The notes under the pieces are model-generated. The model was given only the letters and a program-made list of their open reading frames with translations, was not told the origin of the DNA and did not search any database. From Streptomyces sp. MP131-18 (GTDB lineage Bacteria; Actinomycetota; Actinomycetes; Streptomycetales; Streptomycetaceae): 64,000 bases of DNA. Both the position numbers and the translations under genes were made by a program. This document shows positions 50,354 to 59,696 of the stretch, piece after piece (within the stretch, counting starts at the first letter, position 1; each line of letters begins with the position of its first letter). The stretch is from the NCBI RefSeq assembly GCF_001984575.1, contig NZ_LZNS01000001.1, forward strand, positions 3,981,656-4,045,655, written 5' to 3'.

Positions 50354-51977
50354 CGGCGGCGGCGCCTCCGTCTTCCGCGCCCTGGTCCGTGCCGCCCTCG
50401 TCGGTGCCGCCGCCCTCGTCCGCGCCCCCGTCGCCAGGCCCGCCGTCCTCGCCGCCCTCCGAGCTGCCCTCGGTGGACGTCGGCGGCGGGGTCGTCTCGG
50501 GCTCGGTCGTCGGCGGGGTCTCCGGCTCGGTCGTCGGCGGAGTCTCCGGATCGGTGGGCGTGCCGGTCTCAGGACCGGTCGGCTCGCCCGGCTCGGACTC
50601 CGGCCAATCGTCGTCGTCGTCCGGCGGGACCAACTCGTCGTCCGACGGCTGCTCGACGTCATCGGGCTCCGACGGGCTCTCCTCGTCGGTCTCCCGGTCC
50701 GTCTCCCGGTCGCTCGGCTCGGTGGTGTCCGTCTCGCTCGGCGGGCTGCCCGGGTCCTCGTCGCCGCCGAGGTTGGCCGCGACGAGCACGCCGGTGCCGA
50801 TCGCGACGAGCGCCAGCAGCGCGACGAGGATCAGGCGGCCGCGCCGCCCGTTCGCCGACGGGCCCGCGGGCTCGTCGCGGTCCCCGCCGCCGCCCTGGTT
50901 GCCCATGAGCATCGGCGCCGCGTACTGGCTGGTCGGCGCGTCGGTGTCGGCCCTGGTGGTGGCCGCGGCCGGGGTGCCCATCGGCGGGGTGGCCCCGCCG
51001 GTGACGGAGCCCGTGTTCCACAGGCCGCCGGTGTGGCCGCCGTGCTCCTGGAGCGTCCGCAGCGCGTACTGCACCAGGCCGCGCATCTCCTCGGCGGACT
51101 GGAAGCGGTCCTCCGGGTCCTTGGCGAGGGAACGCATCACCAGGCCGTCCAGCTCGGGCGGCGCCTCGGCGGAGATCTCGGACGGCAGCCGCGGCATGTC
51201 CTGGACGTGCTGGTAGACGACGGCGAGCGGCGTCTCGCCGACGAACGGCGGGCGCAGCGTCAGCAGCTCGAAGAGCAGGCAGCCGACCGCGTAGAGGTCG
51301 GAACGGGTGTCGATGGCCTTGCCGAGTGCCTGCTCGGGGGAGAGGTACTGCGGCGTGCCCATGACCATGCCGGTCTGCGTCATCGTCTGCGCGGCGCCGT
51401 GCAGCGCGCGGGCGATACCGAAGTCCATCACCTTCACGGCGCCGGTCTCGGTGATGATGACGTTCGCCGGTTTGATGTCGCGGTGAACGATGCCGTGGTG
51501 GTGGCTGTAGGCCAGGGCCTCCAGGACGCCGGAGACGATGACCAGGGCCTGCTCGGCCGGCGGGGACTCGGAGTTGATCAGGAGTTCCCTGATGGTCTTG
51601 CCGTGGACCAGCTCCATCACGATGTAGGGGACCATGTTGCGGCCCACCTGCTCCTCGCCGGAGTCGTAGACGGCGACGACCGCATGGTGGTTGAGCCCGG
51701 CGACGGACTGCGCCTCGCGCGTGAAACGGGCCTTGGACACCGGGTCCTGCGCCAGATCGGCGCGCAGCAGCTTGACGGCGACGGGCCGGCCGAGGCGCAC
51801 GTCCTCCGCGGCGAAGACCTCCGCCATCCCGCCCCGGCCCAGGCGGTAGGTCAGCCGGTAACGCCCGTCACCGACCAGTCCGTTGTTGCCCCACAGCTCC
51901 GGGGAGTCGGGCACTTCGCTGCCGGCCGCCCCGGGCTCGTCCTCGCCGGACCCCGCAGCGCCTCGCTCGTGTGCCAT
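50337..51977 (-). CDS. Ser/Thr protein kinase, Pro/Glu-rich extracellular tail
   Basis: 546 residues. Kinase domain at about 40-300: RLGRGGMAEVFAAEDVRLGR, VAVKLL, HRDIKPANVII, KVMDFGIARAL. A membrane helix at about 383-403 (LILVALLALVAIGTGVLVAA) is followed by a repetitive, Asp/Glu/Pro/Thr-rich tail without PASTA repeats. Hanks-type kinases of this kind regulate cell-wall or development in Streptomyces. It is divergent from the second kinase. Confidence 0.92.
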   Translation of the reverse strand: MAHERGAAGSGEDEPGAAGSEVPDSPELWGNNGLVGDGRYRLTYRLGRGGMAEVFAAEDVRLGRPVAVKLLRADLAQDPVSKARFTREAQSVAGLNHHAVVAVYDSGEEQVGRNMVPYIVMELVHGKTIRELLINSESPPAEQALVIVSGVLEALAYSHHHGIVHRDIKPANVIITETGAVKVMDFGIARALHGAAQTMTQTGMVMGTPQYLSPEQALGKAIDTRSDLYAVGCLLFELLTLRPPFVGETPLAVVYQHVQDMPRLPSEISAEAPPELDGLVMRSLAKDPEDRFQSAEEMRGLVQYALRTLQEHGGHTGGLWNTGSVTGGATPPMGTPAAATTRADTDAPTSQYAAPMLMGNQGGGGDRDEPAGPSANGRRGRLILVALLALVAIGTGVLVAANLGGDEDPGSPPSETDTTEPSDRETDRETDEESPSEPDDVEQPSDDELVPPDDDDDWPESEPGEPTGPETGTPTDPETPPTTEPETPPTTEPETTPPPTSTEGSSEGGEDGGPGDGGADEGGGTDEGGTDQGAEDGGAAAGADTP

Positions 51978-51991
51978 CAGTCCTCGCCGTA

Positions 51992-52022
51992 GTCAGCATG
52001 GGTCCCGGTCAGCATGGGTCCC
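51992..52022. repeat. 15-bp tandem duplication
   Basis: GTCAGCATGGGTCCC occurs at 51992-52006 and 52008-52022 with one base between, period 16. It lies 15 bases upstream of the leftward kinase start and contains ATG on the minus strand. Could be a recent slippage duplication or paired binding site. Confidence 0.85.
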
Positions 52023-52098
52023 CTCGGCCATCAAACCCGCTCCGGGCCCGCAATGACAAGTTGAGCCGGCGGCGGCGGTCACGGTACGGACAACGTGC

Positions 52099-52126
52099 TT
52101 GACGTGCCCTGGCCCTGCGGCAGACT
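52099..52126 (+). promoter_or_regulatory. possible promoter of the rightward kinase
   Basis: TTGACG at 52099-52104 and CAGACT at 52121-52126 with a 16-base spacer resemble an HrdB-type promoter. The kinase ATG is 92 bases downstream, leaving a leader of about 85 bases. Confidence 0.35.
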
Positions 52127-52217
52127 TGGGGCGGACAGCAGGTCCGTATTATGCGCGGCGGAGGACTGGAGCGCCCTACCGGCGCATCGCAGCAAAGCGC
52201 CTAGGGGGAACGACCAG

Positions 52218-53876
52218 ATGAGTGACCATGTGCAGCCGCCCGGAGATTACCGGGGGCGCTCCGTGGGGGGCGGCCGTTACCAGTTGCGGGACGTCCTCGG
52301 CAAGGGCGGCATGGCCTCGGTGCATCTGGCCTGGGACACGGTGCTCGAACGGCAGGTCGCGATCAAGACCATGCACTCCGAGCTGGGCCGGGAGGACGCT
52401 TTCCGGGAACGGTTCAAGCGCGAGGCGCAGTCGGTCGCGAAGCTGACCCACACCAACATCGTCTCCGTGTACGACACCGGCGAGGACCTCATAGACGGCG
52501 CCCCGGTGCCCTACATCGTCATGGAGTACGTCGAGGGCCGGCCGCTGCGCACGGAGCTGGAGCAGGACATCGAGCGCTTCGGCGCGATGCCGGCCGACAA
52601 GGCGCTCCACCTCACCGCGGACGTGCTGGCCGCGCTCGACATCAGCCACGAGATGGGCCTCGTCCACCGGGACATCAAGCCCGGTAACGTCATGCTCACC
52701 CGCCGCAATGTGGTCAAGGTCATGGACTTCGGCATCGCGCGGGCGATGCAGTCCGGCGTCACCGCGATGACGCAGACCGGCATGGTCGTCGGCACCCCGC
52801 AGTACCTCTCCCCCGAGCAGGCGCTCGGCCGCGGGGTCGACGCCCGTTCCGACCTTTACTCGGTCGGAGTCATGCTCTTCGAGCTGCTGACGGGCCGGCT
52901 GGTGTTCGACGCGGAGTCGGCGCTCGCCATCGCCTACGCGCACGTTCAGGAGGAGCCGCCGGCGCCCTCCACGATCAACGCCTCGGTGCCTCGGGACGTC
53001 GACGCGCTGGTGGCGCGGGCCCTCCAGAAGAACCCCAACGACCGGTTCCCCTCGGCCGAGGCGTTCGCCGCCGAGTGCCGGCGGGTCGCCGGCACACTCT
53101 CCGGCGCCGCCCCGCAGATCGTGCCGGGCGCGCAGGCCCCGGGGGACAGCGGCGCGGCCGTGTCGAACGCGGTGTTCCCCCAGTTCGGCGGCCCGACGCC
53201 GCCGCCGGGCCACACCTACGCCTCCCCCTACGCGCCCACCCCGCCGGTCGGCGGCTACGGCTATCCGCAGCAGACCGCGCCGAGCACCCCGCCGCCGTAC
53301 GCCATGGTGCCGCCCGGCGGCGCCGGGTCCGAGCCGGGCGGGAACGGCGGCAGCGGCGGCGGTGCCGGCCGCGGCAACGGGTGGATGGTGATGACCGCGG
53401 CAGCGGTCGCCATCGCGCTGGTGGCCGTGGTCGCCGTCGTCGTGATGATGAGCGGCGGGGACGACGGGGGCGGCGGGCAGGCCGAAGGCGACCCCTCGGG
53501 GCAGAGCGCGGGGCAGGGCGAGGAGCCGGACCCCTCGCAGGAGCCGACGGAACGGGAGCCGCGCTACACGCCGGGCGACCCGGAGCAGGCCATCGAGACG
53601 TCCGCGTGCGTCGGGGCCGGCGACTACTACAACCAGGAAGAGAACCCCGGCGCCGTGTCCACGCCGGACTTCTACGACTTCCACATCGACTCGGTCAAGG
53701 CGTGTATGCGCGAGGCCGGTTGGACCTACAACGAGAACCTGAACTACAAGGACGAGGTCATCAAGGGCGACGGCATGGTCGTCGACCAGAGCCCCGCCCC
53801 TGGCGAGCCGTACGTGCCGGGCGAGGACGAGATCGAGCTGACGGTCTCCACCGGCAACGAGCCCACGAACGGCTGA
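52218..53876 (+). CDS. Ser/Thr protein kinase with extracellular PASTA-like domain
   Basis: 552 residues. Kinase domain about 20-280 with LGKGGMASVHLAWD, VAIKTM, HRDIKPGNVML, KVMDFGIARAM. A Pro/Gly-rich juxtamembrane region, a membrane helix near 393-415 (MTAAAVAIALVAVVAVVVMM), then a tail ending VVDQSPAPGEPYVPGEDEIE, which reads like one degenerate PASTA repeat, with a Cys pair nearby. PASTA domains bind peptidoglycan fragments. AGGGGGAACGACC precedes the ATG. Confidence 0.92.
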   Translation: MSDHVQPPGDYRGRSVGGGRYQLRDVLGKGGMASVHLAWDTVLERQVAIKTMHSELGREDAFRERFKREAQSVAKLTHTNIVSVYDTGEDLIDGAPVPYIVMEYVEGRPLRTELEQDIERFGAMPADKALHLTADVLAALDISHEMGLVHRDIKPGNVMLTRRNVVKVMDFGIARAMQSGVTAMTQTGMVVGTPQYLSPEQALGRGVDARSDLYSVGVMLFELLTGRLVFDAESALAIAYAHVQEEPPAPSTINASVPRDVDALVARALQKNPNDRFPSAEAFAAECRRVAGTLSGAAPQIVPGAQAPGDSGAAVSNAVFPQFGGPTPPPGHTYASPYAPTPPVGGYGYPQQTAPSTPPPYAMVPPGGAGSEPGGNGGSGGGAGRGNGWMVMTAAAVAIALVAVVAVVVMMSGGDDGGGGQAEGDPSGQSAGQGEEPDPSQEPTEREPRYTPGDPEQAIETSACVGAGDYYNQEENPGAVSTPDFYDFHIDSVKACMREAGWTYNENLNYKDEVIKGDGMVVDQSPAPGEPYVPGEDEIELTVSTGNEPTNG

Positions 53877-53919
53877 GCCGAGGCGGCCGTCCCCCGCCGC
53901 GCCCCGAGGTGCGCGGGGC

Positions 53920-54744
53920 TCAGTGCGCCATGGAGAAGCCGGTCACGATGCGCTCCGCCAGCTCCGTGTCGCCCTCCACCTTCAGCTTGTCGGCGACCCG
54001 CTTGGCCCGCACCCGGCCGCTGGCGAGGCGGCTGAACGTCTCCCAGTCCGTGGTGAACGTGACGATCGGTCCCAGCGAAGGGCTGCTCTCCACGGTGCCG
54101 TTGCCGTTCTCGTCGACGCGGACCGTGCGCAGGAACTCCACCGGGCCGTTCACGTCGAAGACCACCGCCGACTTCTTCGGCGCGCCCGCGTCCTCCGCGA
54201 TCACCTTCGGCAGCCGGCGCAGCAGCTCGTCGCGCGCGATGTGCGCGGCGGGGGTGTCCAGGTTTCCCGGGCGGCGCAGGGCGCGGCGCAGGTCCTGCTC
54301 GGCCGTCCAGACGTTGAAGACGCGCAGGTCGAGGAAGTGCGCCAGGGACGTCTTGCCGTGCAGCGGGTGGGAGATGACGTCATCGGGCTTGCGGCGCTCG
54401 TTCCGCAGCTGGCGGGACCTGCGGATGATCGTGTACTCCAGCTCGCTCGTCATCTCGGGGCCGGTGTGGTGCCGCCTGACGTCGACCTGCACCTCCAGGT
54501 AGCGGGTCGTCTCGTCGGTGACGTGGTACAGGTCCCTGGGGAGGGTGTGGATCGGCCGCGGGTCGCCCAGCGCCTCGCACTCGCCGCCGATCACGTGGGA
54601 GACCACGTCCCGTACCGACCAGCCGGGGCACTCGGTGGGTCGGTTCCACTCGCCGTCCACCAGTGACGAGACCAGCTCGGATATCGCCTCGATGGACTGT
54701 GTCCAGGCATCGATGGACGGCTGAAGGCTCGGGTGCACGGTCAC
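53920..54744 (-). CDS. maleylpyruvate isomerase-family (DinB-like) protein
   Basis: 274 residues. N-terminal four-helix segment (IDAWTQSIEAISELVSSLVD, GEWNRPTECPGWSVRDVVSH) is the mycothiol-dependent MDMPI_N fold with metal-ligand His in VSHVIGGECEAL; the C-terminal half resembles an SCP2-like/MDMPI_C domain. Such enzymes use mycothiol; the substrate is unknown. GTG 54744 has GAGGGG upstream. Confidence 0.82.
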   Translation of the reverse strand: MTVHPSLQPSIDAWTQSIEAISELVSSLVDGEWNRPTECPGWSVRDVVSHVIGGECEALGDPRPIHTLPRDLYHVTDETTRYLEVQVDVRRHHTGPEMTSELEYTIIRRSRQLRNERRKPDDVISHPLHGKTSLAHFLDLRVFNVWTAEQDLRRALRRPGNLDTPAAHIARDELLRRLPKVIAEDAGAPKKSAVVFDVNGPVEFLRTVRVDENGNGTVESSPSLGPIVTFTTDWETFSRLASGRVRAKRVADKLKVEGDTELAERIVTGFSMAH

Positions 54745-55023
54745 GGGACCCCTCGTGGCGGTTCGTCGCTGGCTGGGTGTGCTCACACGTTACGCCGCGC
54801 GGGCGCAGCCGGTGAATGCTTTCTGGGGACGAATCCTAGTGCCGCGTCAGTCAAGGTCTGCCCGCCGTACCGGGCATCGTGGGCAGCTGCCGGTGGGGGA
54901 CCGGGCGGTCCGCCGTGCAGTGCGGTACCGCCCGGCCCGTGATCTCCAGCATGGTGGCGGCGTTTCACGACTTCGTGACGAGCCGTCGTCAGGGCTGCCA
55001 CGGAACGCGGCGGGACGGGGGTC

Positions 55024-56307
55024 TCAGGGCAGCAGGAATGCCGTCATCGCGTTGGCCAGGTGGAACGGGTCGGTGGCGGCGCACAGTTCACGTGCGGAGT
55101 GCATCGACAGGATGGCGACGCCGATGTCCACGGTGGCGATGCCGTGCCGCGCCGCGGTGATGGGGCCGATCGTCGTGCCGCACGGGACGGCGTTGTTGGA
55201 CACGAACGTCTGCCACGGCACCCCGGCGCGCTCGCAGGCCGCGGCGAAGACTGCCCGGCCCGTGCCGTCGGTGGCGTACCGCTGGTTGACGTTCGTCTTC
55301 AGGATGGGGCCGCCGCCCGCCATCGGACGGTGCGTCGGGTCGTGCCGCTCCGCGTAGTTGGGGTGCACGGCGTGGCCGGTGTCGGACGACAGGCAGAACG
55401 ATCCGGCGAGCGCCCGCGCCCGGTCCTCGTAGTCGCCGCCGCGGGCGGCGACGGAACGTTCGAGCACGCGGCCGAGCAGCGGGCCGTGGGCGCCGGTGTC
55501 GGAGGTGCTGCCGTTCTCCTCGTGGTCGAACGCGGCGAGCACCGGGATGTGGCCGAGGTCCCCGGCCGCCGCCGCGGTGGTCAGGGCGGCCGTGGCGGCG
55601 TGCACCGACAGCAGGTTGTCCATGCGCGGGCCGGCCATCAGCTCCCGGTCGCGGCCGAGGTAGGCGGGCGGCTCGACGCTGTGCGCCATGAGATCGAAGC
55701 CGAGCACGTCACCGGACGCCACCCCGGCCTCCGCGGCGAGGAATTCGACCAGCTCGCCCTCGCGCGGCGTGCCGATGCCCCAGATCGGCGTCATGTGCTG
55801 CTGCCGGTCGAGCTTCAGGCCCTCGTTGACGCCGCGGTCGAGGTGAACGGCGAGCTGCGGGACGCGCAGCAGCGGCCGGTCGGCGTTCACCAGCGCGGCC
55901 TCGCCGTTCCGCAGGGCCAGCCGCCCGGAGACGCCGAGGTCGCGGTCCAGCCAGGTGTTCAGCAGCGTTCCGCCGTAGATCTCGACCGCGATCTGCTTCC
56001 ATCCGGCGCGGCCGGTGTCGGGGACCGGCTTGACCCGAAGGTTCGGCGAGTCGGTGTGGGCGCCGATGATGCGGAACCCGGTGGCGGGCGTCGCGGACTC
56101 GGGCACGAACCAGGCGATCAGCGCCCCGCCGCGCTGCACGTACCGCCCGCCGGGCGCACCGTCCCAGGCCGCGGTCTCCGACACCCGCCGGAATCCCGAC
56201 TTCTCCAGCCGCTCCGCGGCGTTCGCCACCGCGTGGTACGGCGAAGGAGAAGCGGCGAGGTAGCCCATCAGGTCGTCGGTGTGGGCGCGGTCGAACGGTG
56301 CAGTCAT
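55024..56307 (-). CDS. apeB: M18-family aminopeptidase
   Basis: 427 residues. Metal and catalytic motifs: GAHTDSPNLRVKP (His), AFDHEENGSTSDTGAHGP (Glu/Glu), SSDTGHAVHPNYAERHDP (Asp/His). A cytosolic, zinc-dependent aminopeptidase preferring acidic or neutral N-termini. ATG 56307 lies five bases after the stop of the SAV_2336-like gene; an in-frame ATG at 56319 would overlap it. It is therefore probably the last gene of the conflict-type operon. Confidence 0.93.
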   Translation of the reverse strand: MTAPFDRAHTDDLMGYLAASPSPYHAVANAAERLEKSGFRRVSETAAWDGAPGGRYVQRGGALIAWFVPESATPATGFRIIGAHTDSPNLRVKPVPDTGRAGWKQIAVEIYGGTLLNTWLDRDLGVSGRLALRNGEAALVNADRPLLRVPQLAVHLDRGVNEGLKLDRQQHMTPIWGIGTPREGELVEFLAAEAGVASGDVLGFDLMAHSVEPPAYLGRDRELMAGPRMDNLLSVHAATAALTTAAAAGDLGHIPVLAAFDHEENGSTSDTGAHGPLLGRVLERSVAARGGDYEDRARALAGSFCLSSDTGHAVHPNYAERHDPTHRPMAGGGPILKTNVNQRYATDGTGRAVFAAACERAGVPWQTFVSNNAVPCGTTIGPITAARHGIATVDIGVAILSMHSARELCAATDPFHLANAMTAFLLP

Positions 56308-56312
56308 GGCAG

Positions 56313-59300
56313 TCAGCATACGAACCGCCCGGCGATCAGCGCCGCGGCGTCGAGCAGGGCGCTCAGCGTGCGCCGACGCAGCAGGCCGGGCGCCACGTCG
56401 CCGTGCGCGGCGAGGTGGGGATCGGCGGGGAGGGGCACGGTCGGGTTCCCGCGGGACTCGATGCCGCGGCGCGTGCGTTCCCCGTCCTGCTCCCAGCGCT
56501 GCCCGAGCGGGGTCAGCAGGACCAGCGCGTTCTCGGCGAGGTCCCGGTACCCGTGCCCGGCCAGCCGGTCGAGCAGCGCCCCCACGGTGCCCGCCGACGC
56601 GGTCTTGTCCGGGCAGCACACCACGAGCCGGTCCGTCATCGACAGGACGGCGTGCGCCCGTTCGTCGAGCGGGCGCTCCGCGGGGTAGGCGACGGCCCAG
56701 TCGGTGAATACCAGCGCGTAGTGGTGCTCGGCGATGCGCAGCACCCGGCGGTACTCCGCGGCGAAGTTGATCCGCGCGGCCGGGTGGCGCGCGCCGTGGG
56801 TGAGCACCTCAAGGCCGGAGGCGGTCCGCGCGGTGACGCGGCGCACGTCCTCGTGGGTCACCGGGTCGGGCAGCGCGGCCAGGCGGCGCATCGTCTCGGT
56901 CGCGGTCCTGGGGCCGAGCCGGTCCGCCAGATCGCGCATGCCCGGCACGCCGTCGACGGCGAGGACCCCCCCGCCCCGCGCCGCGGCGAACAGGGCGCCG
57001 AGCGCGAGCGTCGCGGTGGCCCGGCCGGCGCCGGGGTGGATGCCGGCCACGGTCACGCGGTGGCCGTGCGCGAGCGGGGCGCGCAGGAGGCCGAGGTGCT
57101 CCCGGGCGCGCGCTGCGCCCTCCCGGGGGCCGGCCGCCAGCCGCCGCAGGCGGCCGGGCAGCTTCGGCGGCGGGTCCGCGGGCGCCGGGGGGCGCGGCCT
57201 GGCGGCGCCGGGCGCCCAGGCCGACGCCGCCGGTGCGGTCGCCGCGGCGGACGCGGCGGGCCCGGCGCCGCTCGCCATGGCGACGAACCTGCCCATCTCC
57301 TGTTCGACGTCGCCCGCGGTGGGCCGGGTGGCGGGGTCGTCGTACAGGCAGGACTCGACGAGCGCGCGCAGCGCGCTCCAGGTGTCGCCCGCCCACAGCC
57401 TGACCCTGGTGCCGTCCGGCCTGCGGTGGTTGCTGATGGCGTCGAGCAGGCGGCCGAGGTCGCTGATGTTGTCCTCGCGAACGGGCGCGGGTCCCTGACC
57501 TGCGAACCTGCCGTCGACGGCGCACTCCGCGAGGCCGGCGAGCACCACGCGGCGTTCGGTGACGATGACGGTGGCGGGGGAGAAGTCGCCGAGTACGACG
57601 TCCTGGAGGTGGCACAGGCTCAGCGCACTGGCCAGCCGCCAGCCCAGGTGCAGGCTGGCCAGCACGTGCAGTGGCGGCGCGGCGGTGTCCCTGGACAGGG
57701 TGCGCAGCAGGTCGCCGAGCCGCTGGGCCGTCTCGTCCGGGTGCGCGACGGCCTCCGGCGGGGTCGTGGCGATCCACGGCAGGGGGGCGTCGAGGTCGCT
57801 GCCGAGGAGCGTGGGCGCGTTGCGCCCGCCGAGGCGGGTCAGCGCCGCCGCCTCGACCGCCAGCGACTCGCCGCTGAACGGCGGTGCGGCCGGCGGCGCG
57901 GCGCGCACCAGCACCGGGTGGCCGTCCGGGTCCTCGGCGAGGTAGCGAACGGTGCCGTGGCCGGCCTCCCGCCGCCCGAGCAGCCGGTAGCGGCCGAGGC
58001 GTTCCGGGTCCTCGGGCGTGAGCGGCGGCCAGTCGCCCTCGGGCCGGCCCCGGCCGTCGTTCCGCTCGGCGCCGGGCGGCGCGATCCCGAAGCGCTTCAT
58101 CAGCCGCTTCTCGATGCTGGTGAAGCCGCGGGCCCGGTCCGGCAGCGTGGCGCGCCCGGCGGGGTGCACCAGCCAGGCGGGGAAGTCGGGCGAGCGGCCC
58201 GCCAGTTCCTCAAGGCGGCGGCCGATGGTGCGTCCGGTGCGCAGCAGTTCGGCGCCGGGCACGGCGTCCAGCAGCGCGGTCTTGGCGTCCTCGGCGAAGT
58301 CGAAGACGCGGTGGTGCGCGGGCAGCGGCCCGGCCACCGGGGCGTGGGCGGGGAGCAGCAGGCCGCCGAGGAACACCTCGGCGAGCTGCGCGGTCGTCGC
58401 GCGCCACGGCACGGCGGACCGCACCAGCCGCATCACGGGCACGGACACGGGGGAGACGGCCGCCAGGTGCGCGGCCAGCCGGTACGCCTCGGGCGATGCG
58501 GCGTCGCGGAAGTGCTGGAGGCCGCGTTCCCGCCGCGGCGGGGGCCGGTCGCGGGGCGGCAGGAGCAGGGGCAGGTGCGCGGTGGCGCCGGAGGAGGCGA
58601 GGAACCGCGCCCACGGCCGGACGGCGGCCGGCAGCGGCTGGAGCACGGGGACGGGCAGGCCGGGGAACGTGCCGAGTTCATCCGGCAGGACCGGGTCGGT
58701 GACCAGCCAGGCGGTGCCCGCACCGCCGCGGTGGCGGGTGGTGGCGTTCCACCGTTCCGCGCGGATGCCGGAGCCGTCCCACAGGCCGGGCGGCAGGGTG
58801 TGGACGACGGCGACGGGCCCGGCGGCGGACCAGCGTTCGATCGCGCGGTGCACCGCGCCGTCGCGCCAGGCGGCGCCCATGCCGTCGCTGACCACGACGA
58901 CGAGCGTGCGCCCCGAGGGGTCGTCCAGCACGGAGGGCGCGAGGGTGGCGGGCTCGGGCGAGAACGGCTGCCGTCGCAGGCGGGCGGCCCCGGGCGTGCG
59001 GGCGTCGAGGCCGTAGGTGCGCAGCAGCCGGAACGCGCCCATACGTTCGAAGACGGTGCGGAGTTCGGCGGCGAGCCGGTGCCACAGCAGCATGGACGGG
59101 CCGTCGTCCACGACGAGCGCGAGATCGAGCCACCTTTCCCTGGTGGGGCGCAGCACGACGTCGGGCAGCCGGGTCTCGGCCAGGGCGGCGGCGGTGGCCA
59201 CCTCGTCGATCTCCCGGCCGTGGGCGCTCGGCCTGCGCTGCTTGAGCGGGCGCAGGGCGCGGCCCATGCCCAGCTCGTCGGGCAGCGCCTTCTCCCCCGG

Positions 59301-59693
59301 CACGCGCACCGGCAGGGCGCGGCGCGGGGTGCGGGGCGGGGGCGGCAGGTTCAGCGGCTGGGTGCCGGGTCCCGGCGCGGCGTGCAGCCGCACCGGCTTG
59401 TCGTCCGGCGCGGCGGCCGGGGGCAGCGGGTCGGTGGTGGTGCGCCCGGGCCGGCCCGCCTCGGCGGCGTGCGCGGCGGACTCCGTACCGTCCTGGCCGT
59501 CGTCGCCCGGCTCCGCGGCGGGCGGTCCCGCGTCGCGGGCGCGCAGGTCGGTGCCGGCGGGGAGGCGGGTGGCGAGCCACAGCACGTCGAGCAGTTCGTG
59601 CGGCTGCGGGTCCCAGCCGGCGCGGCGCAGCACGCGCAGCGCCGTCTCCAGCGGGTCCCCGCCGTGCCCGTTCCCGTTCCCGTCCGCCGTCAC
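56313..59693 (-). CDS. SAV_2336-like protein: vWA, pseudokinase and ParA-like domains
   Basis: 1126 residues. N-terminal helix (12-45) and disordered linker; a vWA-like domain at about 185-345 (LDLALVVDDGPSMLLW, TLVVVVSDGMGAAWRDGAV); a kinase-like region at about 575-830 (GRYRLLGRREAGHGTVRYLA, VLGDFSPATVIV) lacking the catalytic Lys, HRD and DFG; and a ParA/MinD-like domain at about 885-1120 (GIHPGAGRATATLALGALFA). Matches the SAV_2336-type partner of MoxR/VMAP conflict systems. GTG start three bases after the moxR stop. Confidence 0.82.
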   Translation of the reverse strand: MTADGNGNGHGGDPLETALRVLRRAGWDPQPHELLDVLWLATRLPAGTDLRARDAGPPAAEPGDDGQDGTESAAHAAEAGRPGRTTTDPLPPAAAPDDKPVRLHAAPGPGTQPLNLPPPPRTPRRALPVRVPGEKALPDELGMGRALRPLKQRRPSAHGREIDEVATAAALAETRLPDVVLRPTRERWLDLALVVDDGPSMLLWHRLAAELRTVFERMGAFRLLRTYGLDARTPGAARLRRQPFSPEPATLAPSVLDDPSGRTLVVVVSDGMGAAWRDGAVHRAIERWSAAGPVAVVHTLPPGLWDGSGIRAERWNATTRHRGGAGTAWLVTDPVLPDELGTFPGLPVPVLQPLPAAVRPWARFLASSGATAHLPLLLPPRDRPPPRRERGLQHFRDAASPEAYRLAAHLAAVSPVSVPVMRLVRSAVPWRATTAQLAEVFLGGLLLPAHAPVAGPLPAHHRVFDFAEDAKTALLDAVPGAELLRTGRTIGRRLEELAGRSPDFPAWLVHPAGRATLPDRARGFTSIEKRLMKRFGIAPPGAERNDGRGRPEGDWPPLTPEDPERLGRYRLLGRREAGHGTVRYLAEDPDGHPVLVRAAPPAAPPFSGESLAVEAAALTRLGGRNAPTLLGSDLDAPLPWIATTPPEAVAHPDETAQRLGDLLRTLSRDTAAPPLHVLASLHLGWRLASALSLCHLQDVVLGDFSPATVIVTERRVVLAGLAECAVDGRFAGQGPAPVREDNISDLGRLLDAISNHRRPDGTRVRLWAGDTWSALRALVESCLYDDPATRPTAGDVEQEMGRFVAMASGAGPAASAAATAPAASAWAPGAARPRPPAPADPPPKLPGRLRRLAAGPREGAARAREHLGLLRAPLAHGHRVTVAGIHPGAGRATATLALGALFAAARGGGVLAVDGVPGMRDLADRLGPRTATETMRRLAALPDPVTHEDVRRVTARTASGLEVLTHGARHPAARINFAAEYRRVLRIAEHHYALVFTDWAVAYPAERPLDERAHAVLSMTDRLVVCCPDKTASAGTVGALLDRLAGHGYRDLAENALVLLTPLGQRWEQDGERTRRGIESRGNPTVPLPADPHLAAHGDVAPGLLRRRTLSALLDAAALIAGRFVC

Positions 59694-59696
59694 GGG

